Program-made: the position numbers and the translations under genes
The notes under the pieces: model-generated
The model's database searches: none
The model's input: the letters and a program-made list of their open reading frames with translations, nothing else
Told to the model about the DNA's origin: nothing
DNA from: Candidatus Accumulibacter sp. 66-26
GTDB lineage: Bacteria; Pseudomonadota; Gammaproteobacteria; Burkholderiales; Rhodocyclaceae
Length of the DNA: 64,000 nucleotides
Direction: 5' to 3'
NCBI GenBank assembly: GCA_001897745.1
Contig: MKUH01000006.1
Span: 224,490 to 288,489 of the forward strand
In this document: positions 52,721 through 60,181 of the stretch, one piece after another
Layout: each line of letters opens with the position of its first letter
How positions within the stretch are numbered: the first letter of the stretch is position 1

Positions 52721-52749
52721 TTGGTCTGTTCTGTAAATTTCATTTTAAT
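52721..52749 (+). promoter_or_regulatory. Possible sigma-70 promoter for amyloid operon
   Basis: TTGGTC (52721-52726), a 17-nt spacer and TTTAAT (52744-52749). It lies 27 nt upstream of the sigma-54 element. The 400-nt spacer around it (52400-52853) has no other gene. Confidence 0.45.
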
Positions 52750-52775
52750 CAGTATGTTACGAGTAATTTTTCCCC

Positions 52776-52791
52776 TGGCACGGGGTTCGCT
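52776..52791 (+). promoter_or_regulatory. Sigma-54 promoter of the amyloid-like operon
   Basis: TGGCAC-GGGGT-TCGCT matches the -24/-12 consensus TGGCACRNNNNTTGCW at all fixed positions but one (C for the second T), with the essential GG and GC ten bases apart. It is 62 nt before the ATG of the major subunit gene. The sigma-54 activator gene at the far end of the locus fits as regulator. Confidence 0.72.
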
Positions 52792-52853
52792 TACGTCGCT
52801 CGGTGGAGGGCGCAGCATGGTGCGGCGCCTGCCCTTGATCAGGAGATTGCAAA

Positions 52854-54833
52854 ATGAACAAGACACTATTGGCGACCGCCATCGCCTTGGCCTTCGGTAC
52901 GTCTGCTGCTTGGGCGAATCCGACCAACAACGCTACGACGGTGACGCTCAATCCCGTTCCGGCGACGACGGACGGCACCCCGTCCGCCGCCGCCTCGCAG
53001 TCGGCCGACGGCGCGGCCTTCCAGCAGACCGCCATCGCCAAGTCCAAGCAGGGCGGCGAGAACAACGTCCAGGCGAACGAGAATTCGACCGCCACCGACA
53101 ACAGCAACAACAGCAAGACCTATTCGAGCACCGACAGCAGCACCAGCACGAAAACCAGCACCAGTACCCGGACCAGCACGACGAACCTGACGAAGGACAG
53201 CAACAACACCCGGACGACCACGCTTACCAAGAACGACACCAAGACCAACACCAACAGCAACAACGAAGGCGATGCAAGGGCGAGCGATTACGCCACGTCG
53301 GCCAACAACGGCGCTTCGGCGACCTCCAACTTCAACAATTCCTTCAACCATAGTGCGGCGATCGCCAAGATCGATCTCAGCGGTGCGGTCACGGGCAACC
53401 GGGTACACGACATCGGCAACAACGCCGGCAACAACGGCAATGCCAACGGCGCCGGCGGCGGGACCGGCGGCAACGGCTACGGCGGCAAGGCCTACGGCGG
53501 GACCGGCGGCAACGGCGGCGCGGGCGGTGCGGGCGGTGCCGGCGGCAGCGGCGGCGTTGCCAGCGCGAGCAACGGCAGCGCCTCGGCCGGCGATGCGAGC
53601 AACGGCAGTGCGAACAACGGCAGCGCCACGGCCGGCTACGGCGGCGACGGCGGCAATGCCAAGAACGCCAAGGGCGCCAACGGCGGCGATGCCAAGGCTT
53701 ACGGCGGCGACGCGACGAACACGACGGCGCAGAAGGCCACCGGTTCCGACTCGACCAGCGTCGCCAAGGGCGGTTCGTCAATGGCGGCGGATACGACCAA
53801 GACCGGTTCGGCCGACACCACGTCCATGGCCAAGGGCGGTTCGTCGACGGCGCTCGACAGTGCCAAGGGCGGTTCGTCGGCAGCGCTCGACAGCGCCAAG
53901 GGCGGTTCGTCGAAGGCTTCCGACGCTTCGCTCGGCGGTCTCGCCGCGTCCAGCCAGAAGAGCCTGACCGGCGGCGCGGATGCAAACAGCAAGACTGTGG
54001 CCGGCGGCGCCGATTCGACCAACAAGGCGTGGGGCGGCGCAGCGGCGTCCGATCCTGCCGCTCCTGGCGGCTATGCCACGAACGGCCCGACCACCACGAC
54101 GGCCGGCGCGGCGACCGGCGCCGCGGGCGGAACGTCGTCGACCGGCGGCGGCACGCAGACGGCGAGCAACACCGGCGGCGCGGCGACCGGCTCGGCGACC
54201 TCGACAGCGGGTAGCGGTACCGGCACGGCGACCTCGACGGCGGGTAACGCCACGGGGACGGCGACCTCCACCGGCGGTGCCGGCACGACCGGCGCGGCGA
54301 CGGCCTCGAGCGGCGCGGCCACCGGTACGGCGACCTCGACCGCGGGTACCGCCACCGGCGGTACGGCCAGCTCCACCGGCGGCAGCGCGACCACCACGGC
54401 CAATGCCACCGGTGCCGGCGGTTCGGCGACCGGCGGCGCGGGCGGCACGGCCAGCAACACCGGCGGTGCGGGCGGCGCGGGCGGTTCGGCGAGCAACGGC
54501 AGCGCGACCAACGGCGGCGCGACGACGACCGCTTCCAACGGCAGCGCGACCGGCGGCACGGCCCAGGGCGGTAGCGGTGCCATCGGCGCCGTGGGCGGCG
54601 CCGGCGGCGTCGGGCAGGGCGGTCTCGGCGGTACCGGCAACGGTGCGGTCGGCGGTGCCGGCGGCAATGGCGGCAGCGTCGCCGTCAGTGCCGGAACCTT
54701 CGACATGTCCAACACCATGACCAGCGTCGGTCAGTCGGCCGCCGGCATCATGGTGGCCGCGCAGCAGAGCGGCATCAACTCGCTGGTGCAGCAAGCGGTC
54801 AACGTCCAGGCCAACCTGAACGTCGGCAAGTAA
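52854..54833 (+). CDS. Large secreted low-complexity protein, probable amyloid subunit
   Basis: A 659-residue protein with a Sec signal peptide (cleaved after Ala21). Residues about 60-180 are rich in Asn, Ser and Thr (TSTKTSTSTRTSTTNLTKD). From about 190 to 620 the protein is Gly/Ala/Ser/Thr-rich low complexity. The C-terminal 45 residues differ: SAAGIMVAAQQSGINSL and VQQAVNVQANLNVGK, resembling ends of secreted fibre proteins. A 33-nt repeat encodes AKGGSSxALDS units. LDSAKGG at 334-340 and 345-351 echoes the double-glycine motif of the two downstream proteins. Architecture and neighbours suggest a FapC-like fibre subunit, but there is no clear similarity to FapC itself. It has almost no aromatic residues or Cys. 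Confidence 0.85.
   Translation: MNKTLLATAIALAFGTSAAWANPTNNATTVTLNPVPATTDGTPSAAASQSADGAAFQQTAIAKSKQGGENNVQANENSTATDNSNNSKTYSSTDSSTSTKTSTSTRTSTTNLTKDSNNTRTTTLTKNDTKTNTNSNNEGDARASDYATSANNGASATSNFNNSFNHSAAIAKIDLSGAVTGNRVHDIGNNAGNNGNANGAGGGTGGNGYGGKAYGGTGGNGGAGGAGGAGGSGGVASASNGSASAGDASNGSANNGSATAGYGGDGGNAKNAKGANGGDAKAYGGDATNTTAQKATGSDSTSVAKGGSSMAADTTKTGSADTTSMAKGGSSTALDSAKGGSSAALDSAKGGSSKASDASLGGLAASSQKSLTGGADANSKTVAGGADSTNKAWGGAAASDPAAPGGYATNGPTTTTAGAATGAAGGTSSTGGGTQTASNTGGAATGSATSTAGSGTGTATSTAGNATGTATSTGGAGTTGAATASSGAATGTATSTAGTATGGTASSTGGSATTTANATGAGGSATGGAGGTASNTGGAGGAGGSASNGSATNGGATTTASNGSATGGTAQGGSGAIGAVGGAGGVGQGGLGGTGNGAVGGAGGNGGSVAVSAGTFDMSNTMTSVGQSAAGIMVAAQQSGINSLVQQAVNVQANLNVGK
53763..53927 (+). 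repeat. 33-nt coding tandem repeat in the fibre gene
   Basis: Copies start with GCCAAGGGCGGTTCGTC at 53763, 53829, 53862 and 53895, i.e. at multiples of 33 nt. The encoded 11-residue unit is AKGGSS[TA]ALDS. The copy at 53796 has diverged. Each junction reads LDSAKGG. Such repeats change copy number easily by slippage or recombination. Confidence 0.8.
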
Positions 54834-54842
54834 GCGCATCGT

Positions 54843-54871
54843 CCCGGAGGCCGCGCGCTGCGGTCTCCGGG
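54843..54871 (+). terminator. Hairpin after the major subunit gene
   Basis: CCCGGAG/CTCCGGG plus a G-T pair and CCGC/GCGG, 12 pairs around a 5-nt loop, 10 nt after the stop codon. No T-tract follows. It probably acts as a partial terminator or 3' stabiliser that keeps major subunit mRNA more abundant than the downstream genes, as known for other fibre operons. Confidence 0.6.
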
Positions 54872-54902
54872 TGTCCTTCGACTTGCGCGGGAGAACGACG
54901 TC

Positions 54903-55301
54903 ATGGCAACTCATCTTTCCCGGTCGCTACTGCTCGCCACCCTGCTCGGCGGCGCGCTGCAGTGGCCGGTTCATGCTTTCGCCGATGAAAACGGCAGCCT
55001 TTCCGGCGCCTTGCCGGAAGCTGCGGTCAAGACCGAGGTTGGCGTGTTCGGCAGCGGCGCGATCGAGCCTGGCGCGCTCGACGTCTATCGCGGCGGCGCC
55101 GAGAACCTGACGCTCGAACTGAACAAGAACCAGAGCACGGGAACCGTGACCGACAACCAGGCCTACAACCTGACGACCGGCAACAACCTCATCACCGACG
55201 GCTCGCTGGCCGGCGCCAGCGGCTTTTCGACGGTGATCCAGAATTCGGGCAACAACGTCCTGATCCAGAATTCGACCATCATCAACCTGCAGGTGAAGTG
55301 A
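54903..55301 (+). CDS. Small exported protein with double-glycine site
   Basis: A 132-residue protein with a signal peptide (cleaved near Ala27). An acidic spacer is followed by IEPGALDVYRGG, a double-glycine motif with Gly64-Gly65 and Leu at -7 and Ile at -12, as in C39 peptidase leaders. The 67 residues after it (ENLTLELNKNQSTGTV, NLITDGSLAGASGFSTVIQN, NNVLIQNSTIINLQV) are rich in Asn, Gln, Ser and Thr and should form beta strands. The end TVIQN..NN..IQN.T.IN matches the C-terminus of the 312-residue protein encoded two genes on. Likely a minor fibre subunit or nucleator matured by the C39 peptidase. RBS GGGAGAACGACGTC precedes the ATG. Confidence 0.8.
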   Translation: MATHLSRSLLLATLLGGALQWPVHAFADENGSLSGALPEAAVKTEVGVFGSGAIEPGALDVYRGGAENLTLELNKNQSTGTVTDNQAYNLTTGNNLITDGSLAGASGFSTVIQNSGNNVLIQNSTIINLQVK

Positions 55302-55307
55302 GCGATC

Positions 55308-56003
55308 ATGAACGTCGTTCGCGTCCTGCCGCTGCTGACCGTGCTGCTGGCATTGCCGCCGGGCGTCCGCGCCGAGGGCGCGAAGAGCTATGCCGACATG
55401 CCGGTGCAGTCGGGCGGCGCCTTTTCGGTGCCGGTTCACAGCATCAAGGATTTGCGCTTCCGCAACACGATTCACCAGCAATACGATTTCAGCTGCGGCT
55501 CGGCCGCGCTGGCCACCCTGCTGACCCACCACTACGCTTACCCGGTCAGCGAGCAGGACGTCTTCCGCGAGATGTTCGAGCGCGGCGACAAGGACAAGAT
55601 ACGTCGGGAAGGCTTCTCCCTGCTCGACATCAAGGGCTATCTCGAAAACCACGGCTTCCAGGCCGACGGCTACGTCGCCGACGTCGAGCAGCTCGTCAAG
55701 GTCGGCATTCCGGCCATCGCCCTCATCAAGGACAGCGGCTATTACCACTTCGTCGTGGTCAAAGGCCTGCGCGGCGGGCGCGTGCTCGTCGGCGACCCGT
55801 CGTCCGGCTCGCGCGCGATGCCCGAACGGCAGTTCAAGGAGCTGTGGGTGAATCGCGTCCTCTTCGTCATCCACAACAAGATCGAGATCGCGAGCTTCAA
55901 CGCCGAGCAGGACTGGCGCGCGGCGCCCCGGGCGCCGCTCGGCGACGGCATCTATCGCGGCATCGCCGACGCGCTGCCGAAACGCGGCCCCTCGGACTAT
56001 TAG
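55308..56003 (+). CDS. Exported C39-family cysteine peptidase (FapD-like)
   Basis: A 231-residue protein with a signal peptide (cleaved near Ala22) and a C39 peptidase fold. The catalytic set is Gln58 (oxyanion), Cys63 (YDFSCGSAAL), His147 (YYHFVVVKG) and Asp163 (VGDPSSG). C39 enzymes cleave after double glycine. They are usually N-terminal domains of ABC transporters. Here a free-standing, Sec-exported version sits in the operon, as FapD does in Fap systems. Its probable substrates, with LDxxRGG sites, are encoded on either side, 6 nt away in each direction. Confidence 0.9.
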   Translation: MNVVRVLPLLTVLLALPPGVRAEGAKSYADMPVQSGGAFSVPVHSIKDLRFRNTIHQQYDFSCGSAALATLLTHHYAYPVSEQDVFREMFERGDKDKIRREGFSLLDIKGYLENHGFQADGYVADVEQLVKVGIPAIALIKDSGYYHFVVVKGLRGGRVLVGDPSSGSRAMPERQFKELWVNRVLFVIHNKIEIASFNAEQDWRAAPRAPLGDGIYRGIADALPKRGPSDY

Positions 56004-56009
56004 GGACGG

Positions 56010-56948
56010 ATGGCGATGAAACCCCGGCGGCCCACAGCCCTGAAACCCGTGCTCAAGTTTGGCCTCTCGTTGCTGCTCGCGGCCTACATGCCCGGGCCGT
56101 GGCAGAGCGGGCTGATCGCGTACGCCTTTGCCGAAGCCGCGGCGCCGAGCGACGGCGCCTTGGCGCTTGCCGTCGCGACGCCGCCCGGCGAGCCCTCGGC
56201 CGCCTGCGCGGCCGCCCTGCAGCGTGCGCTGGAGGCTGCGCCGGCCTTGCTGGCGCTCGCCGACTGGCCCCTCGACACGACGCCGCCGGCCGAATGTTCG
56301 GCCGACGGAGGCGCTGCGCTGCTCGCCGCGGTTGCCGAAGGGCTGGCGGAAGCGGAGTCAGTGGAGTTGGTCTATCCCTATCCGCCAGCGGATTTTGCGC
56401 TCAACGATGCGATAGGGGATATCACTCCGGGCGCAACGGCCAGCGCTCAACAGGGTTCGGCGGCGCCGCCAGGACTGTCGGCAGAAGGCGCGCCTGATCC
56501 CTTCGCGGGCAAGCTGGTGGCGCTTGCCGACGGATCGCTGGACGACGATTCGCTCGACGGCATTCGCGGCGGCTTCGAGCTGGCCGACTCCAACCTGAAG
56601 TTCTCCTTCGGCATCGAGCGGGCGGTCTTCATCAACGGTCAGCTGAGCGCGTCCACCGTGCTCAATCTGCGCGATCTGCAATGGACCGTGGGCGCGGGCA
56701 AGGCGCCCGAGGTGCTGACGAACGGCGCGCCCGGCGCGCTCGGCGTCATCCAGAACGGGGCCGGCAACGTCGTTCCGGCGCAGCTCGGCGGCAACCTGGC
56801 CGGAACGGTGATCCAGAACACGCTGAACAACCAGAACATCCAGACCGTGACGACGATCAACGCGGCGGTGAACAGCGCGCAGATGCTGCGCTCGATGTCG
56901 CTGCAGACGTCGATCAACAACGGCATCGTCAATTCCCTGCGCCGCTGA
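56010..56948 (+). CDS. Exported protein with internal double-glycine cleavage site (FapE-like role)
   Basis: A 312-residue protein. An N-terminal hydrophobic segment (FGLSLLLAAYMPGPW, about 17-32) acts as signal. An Ala-rich prodomain (about 45-165) is followed by LADGSLDDDSLDGIRGG, ending in Gly187-Gly188 with Leu at -12 and -7 and Ile at -4: a textbook double-glycine leader end, but internal. The 124-residue C-terminal part (FSFGIERAVFINGQLSA, GTVIQNTLNNQNIQTVTTIN) shares the TVIQN-NN-IQ-T-IN ending with the 132-residue protein. The N-terminal part would be a chaperone-like or targeting propeptide. The gene follows the C39 peptidase by 6 nt and is followed by a terminator. Confidence 0.8.
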   Translation: MAMKPRRPTALKPVLKFGLSLLLAAYMPGPWQSGLIAYAFAEAAAPSDGALALAVATPPGEPSAACAAALQRALEAAPALLALADWPLDTTPPAECSADGGAALLAAVAEGLAEAESVELVYPYPPADFALNDAIGDITPGATASAQQGSAAPPGLSAEGAPDPFAGKLVALADGSLDDDSLDGIRGGFELADSNLKFSFGIERAVFINGQLSASTVLNLRDLQWTVGAGKAPEVLTNGAPGALGVIQNGAGNVVPAQLGGNLAGTVIQNTLNNQNIQTVTTINAAVNSAQMLRSMSLQTSINNGIVNSLRR

Positions 56949-56978
56949 GCGTTTTGCGTTCGTCGACGATGCAAAAGC

Positions 56979-57004
56979 CGGGGGGCCGCAAGCGCGGCCC
57001 CCCG
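56979..57004. terminator. Terminator between convergent genes
   Basis: CGGGGGGCCGC and GCGGCCCCCCG form an 11-bp GC stem with an AAGC loop, followed by ATTTTC on the plus strand and preceded by AAAA (TTTT on the minus strand). It lies between the operon's last gene and the leftward channel gene and can serve both. Confidence 0.82.
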
Positions 57005-57026
57005 ATTTTCATCCTTGCCGCCGCCT

Positions 57027-58322
57027 TCAGAAAGTCATCGGCAGGCGAACCGAGAGCTGGACGTCCGGCGTGTCGCGCGTGACGCCGACGCCGACCGAGA
57101 CGTTCAGCGAGGTGCTCTTGTCGATGCGGTGCGAGTAGCCGAGGAGCAGGGTGCCGAGCTGGGTGCGCACGGTGTTCACCGCGTCGCTGCCGTTGATCTG
57201 CGTCTTGCCGACCGAGGCGTGGTCGTAGCCGATGCTGAACGACGAGCGGTCGTTCAGCGACAGGCCCATGCCGAAGTTGAAGCCGAGCACGCCGCCCGGC
57301 GTCACGTCGCCGATCGGAACGGCACCGTTGGTCGTGTTCAGGCTGACGCCCGTGCGCTTGAAGTTGTATTGATAGCTGATGCTGCCGAAGAATACCGCCG
57401 GGTCCGCAGGGTAGAGCATGGTCAGCCCGGGCTGGATGGTGTAGAAGCCCGACCCGGTGGGCAGTTCCTTCTGCAGTTCGTTGGAGACGTTGGGATTGGC
57501 GCCGGTGTCGGTGAGCACCTCGAACGGGTCCTTGCCGGTGCGGGTCTTGAAGCGCAGCGTGCCGACGTAGTAGGCGCGGTCGGCGCCGCCGTCGTTCAAC
57601 TGGTAGCGGCCGGTGAATTCGACGTCGCCGATGCCCGAGCCGGTGCTCGTGAACAGTTCGTCGCGCCCGGCGCCGATGTTCTGCGGACGCGAAAGGACCG
57701 AATCCGAACGATAGACGTAGGGCAGCTTGGCCTCGATCTCGAAGCGGTTGGTGATGCCCCAGCGCGCCGTCAGGCTGGGCGTGAAGGTGTTGCGCCTGAC
57801 TTCGCGGACGTCGACCAGACCGATCAGCAGCGCCGGGATGATCGTGTAGCCGACCAGCGAAACGCGGTTGCTCGACGAGTAGCCGTACTGCATGCCCGGC
57901 TCCAGCACCATCTTGCCGCGCGGCGTGAGCACGCCCGGCTGGTCGAAGATCGGCGCGATCGCCGGCGGCTTGCCGTCCTGCGCGGGAGATTGTCCGACCG
58001 GCTGCTGGCTAGGCTGCGACGATGCCTGCGCGACCAGGAGCGGTTCGCCGTCGCTGGCGCGGATCGGGCCGGTGGCGCCGCCGCGCGTGTTGCGCAAGGC
58101 TTCCATGCCGAGCGCCTTGCGGATGTCGGCGAGCTTGGCGTCCTCTTCCGCGACGCGCTGGCGCAGGGCGTCCAGGCGCTTGGTCTGTTCGACGATCAGG
58201 GCGCGCAATTCCTGTTCCGAGGCCGGATCGGCGGCTTGCGCCATGCCGCCGCAGGCCACGATCAGGGCACCGACGAGCGCCTTTTCGCCAAATGCCGTCC
58301 TTTGTTTCCGCCTGATTTGCAT
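57027..58322 (-). CDS. Outer-membrane beta-barrel channel (FapF-like)
   Basis: A 431-residue protein with a signal peptide (ALVGALIVACGGMAQA). A coiled coil follows (EQTKRLDALRQRVAEEDAKL, about 40-65), then a disordered linker (about 70-125) and a beta-barrel beginning near GVLTPRGKMVLEPGMQYGYS, with alternating strands through to a C-terminal Phe (VRLPMTF). A coiled-coil N-terminus plus a barrel is the design of FapF, the trimeric amyloid secretion channel. Strands such as ARWGITNRFEIEAKLPYVYR are typical of this family. The gene converges on the secreted-protein operon and probably exports its fibre proteins. Confidence 0.85.
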   Translation of the reverse strand: MQIRRKQRTAFGEKALVGALIVACGGMAQAADPASEQELRALIVEQTKRLDALRQRVAEEDAKLADIRKALGMEALRNTRGGATGPIRASDGEPLLVAQASSQPSQQPVGQSPAQDGKPPAIAPIFDQPGVLTPRGKMVLEPGMQYGYSSSNRVSLVGYTIIPALLIGLVDVREVRRNTFTPSLTARWGITNRFEIEAKLPYVYRSDSVLSRPQNIGAGRDELFTSTGSGIGDVEFTGRYQLNDGGADRAYYVGTLRFKTRTGKDPFEVLTDTGANPNVSNELQKELPTGSGFYTIQPGLTMLYPADPAVFFGSISYQYNFKRTGVSLNTTNGAVPIGDVTPGGVLGFNFGMGLSLNDRSSFSIGYDHASVGKTQINGSDAVNTVRTQLGTLLLGYSHRIDKSTSLNVSVGVGVTRDTPDVQLSVRLPMTF

Positions 58323-58469
58323 CGCACCGATCCCCCTGGCTAGTCTTCGACCGCGATCATATGCGGCCGGTATGGCGCGATAAATACCGTGAAATCAGTA
58401 TTCAAGAGCGTTTGAACGGCATTCGCCGCGCATCTCTCGGGCGATTTTCCGGAGGGCTTGCCGGTCGCC

Positions 58470-59834
58470 TCAGTGCAGCGGTGCGATGTTGAGCTTGTTC
58501 ATCATGCGGTAGAGCGTGACGCGCGAGACGCCGAGCTGGCGGGCCGCCCGGGAAACGTTGTTGCGGTTGGCGCGCAGGCTGCTTTCCACGATGTCGCGGT
58601 CGAAGGAGGCGCGGGCATCCTCCAGCGTCAGGTTTTCGCGCACCCGTACGCTGTCTTCCAGACCGAGATCGGCGGTGCTGATCAGGCGGTTCTCGCTCAT
58701 GATCAGCGCGCGGTGCACGCGGTTGATCAGTTCGCGGACGTTGCCCGGCCAGTCGTAGGCGTTCATCGCCTTCAGCGCTTCGCTGCTGAAACCGCTGGCC
58801 CGGCTGCCGCGGCCGGCGGCGTTGAGTTTGCGGAAAATCGCGTCGGCAAGGATGGGTACGTCGCCGGCTCTCGCGCGCAAGGGGGGGAGCTGCATGTGAA
58901 GGACGTTCAGGCGGTAGTAGAGGTCTTCGCGGAAGCGCCCGCATTTGACCGCTTCGCGCAGGTCGACGTGGGTCGCGGCGACGATCCGGAAATCGACCGG
59001 GATCGCCTGCGTCGATCCGACGCGGGTGATCGTGTGCTCCTGCAGGACGCGCAGCAGGTTGGCCTGCAGGGCGAGGGGCAGGTCGCCGATCTCGTCGAGG
59101 AAGAGCAGGCCGCCGTTGGCCGCTTCGATGCTCCCGATCTTGCGCTGGAAGGCGCCGGTGAAGGCGCCCTTTTCGTGCCCGAACAGTTCGGACTGGATCA
59201 GCTCGGTCGGGATGGCGCCGCAGTTCACCACGATGAAGGCGCCCGTCGAGCGCTGCGAATGGCGGTGGATGGCCTGCGCCACGAGTTCCTTGCCGGTTCC
59301 CGTCTCGCCGCCGACGAGCACGGGCAGGTCGGCCTTCACCACTTTTTCCATCTGGCGGAAGAATTCGCACATGGCCGAACTCGCGCCGTAGATGCCGAAG
59401 CGGCCGGAGGCTTCGTTCTTTCCGCTCAGCGCCAGGCGCAGGCGGGCCTTGCCGTGTGCGTGGCCGATGCAGGGCAGCAGGCGTTCCGGGTCGATCGGCA
59501 AGGTATGGAAATCGTGGAAGGCGCGCACGACGAAGGCCTGGAAATCCGTATCGGCGAGCAGTTCGCGCCCGACCACGGCGATCCATTCGGTAGCCGACGA
59601 ACCGAGCACGAGACGCTCGATTTCCTGTTGCTGCGCCAGCGCGAAATCCAGCGTGAGCGCATCGAAGATCGCCAGGCCGACGCCGTAGCGCTTCTGCTGC
59701 AAAAGCTGCCTCGCCTCCGCAATGGAACGGGCATGGGTGAATGTCGATTCCGGCGTGGCGATTTCGGCCAGACGCTCGGCCATCGTTCCTTGCGGATCGA
59801 GAACGAGCACATCCCGCATCTGCTCTTCGCGCAT
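58470..59834 (-). CDS. VpsR-like sigma-54-dependent transcription activator
   Basis: A protein of about 454 residues. The N-terminal domain (1-125) is a degenerate receiver (VLVLDPQGTMAERLAEIA). The AAA+ domain has Walker A GGETGTGKELVA, the sigma-54 contact loop GAFTGA (EKGAFTGAFQRK), Walker B LLFLDEIGDLP and the R-finger region. The C-terminal Fis-type HTH is NNVSRAARQLGVSRVTLYRMM. In VpsR, a c-di-GMP-binding biofilm activator of Vibrio, the receiver is also degenerate. ATG 59834 or GTG 59840 may be the start: GGGGGAA is best placed for the GTG. It lies behind the channel gene and probably activates the sigma-54 promoter at 52776. Confidence 0.92.
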   Translation of the reverse strand: MREEQMRDVLVLDPQGTMAERLAEIATPESTFTHARSIAEARQLLQQKRYGVGLAIFDALTLDFALAQQQEIERLVLGSSATEWIAVVGRELLADTDFQAFVVRAFHDFHTLPIDPERLLPCIGHAHGKARLRLALSGKNEASGRFGIYGASSAMCEFFRQMEKVVKADLPVLVGGETGTGKELVAQAIHRHSQRSTGAFIVVNCGAIPTELIQSELFGHEKGAFTGAFQRKIGSIEAANGGLLFLDEIGDLPLALQANLLRVLQEHTITRVGSTQAIPVDFRIVAATHVDLREAVKCGRFREDLYYRLNVLHMQLPPLRARAGDVPILADAIFRKLNAAGRGSRASGFSSEALKAMNAYDWPGNVRELINRVHRALIMSENRLISTADLGLEDSVRVRENLTLEDARASFDRDIVESSLRANRNNVSRAARQLGVSRVTLYRMMNKLNIAPLH

Positions 59835-59840
59835 TTTCAC

Positions 59841-60181
59841 TTCGTATTCCCCCGTGGTCGTTGACTCGAGGCGGGGGCGGCTCCGGGAAGGAGCGGCGGC
59901 CCTCGCGGCGCGGGATCGCCGCCGCCGCGAATTCGAGCTCGATGGATGGGCGCTGGTGAATGCCCGGCGAGAAGTTATTCGCTGTAGGAGACTGTAGTCT
60001 CCCGGGGGATGGCGGAAAAATACTTGAAGTACCCTAATTTCCAGGGGGGTACCTAGCAGATAAGGGTAGCGGGCGGTGTGCGAAAACGCACGAAAGGCAT
60101 CGTTCCCTTGGCCGTCGATCTTCGCGGAGGCTCCTCCCGGGTGGGAGGAGCCGTCCGGGAGGCGGCGATGCGTTCGTTCTT
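59841..60181. promoter_or_regulatory. Palindrome-rich upstream region of the sigma-54 activator gene
   Basis: This 341-nt spacer between the activator gene start and the leftward yqhD-like gene's stop contains three perfect inverted repeats within 66 nt: GGAGACT-GT-AGTCTCC (59987-60002), TACTT-G-AAGTA (60021-60031) and GTACCC-N12-GGGTAC (60029-60052). They look like an operator cluster for the activator gene, whose ATG is 150-220 nt away. No other gene is seen. Confidence 0.55.

Noticed and set aside
53763-53927. Regularly spaced repeat that could look like a CRISPR array
   Set aside because: The 33-nt units are directly adjacent and in frame within a coding gene, without spacers. No cas genes are seen.
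53778-54914. Arg/Gly-rich open frame antisense to the low-complexity fibre gene
   Set aside because: Mirror of the repetitive Gly/Ala codons on the other strand. The plus frame has a signal peptide, ribosome site and operon context.
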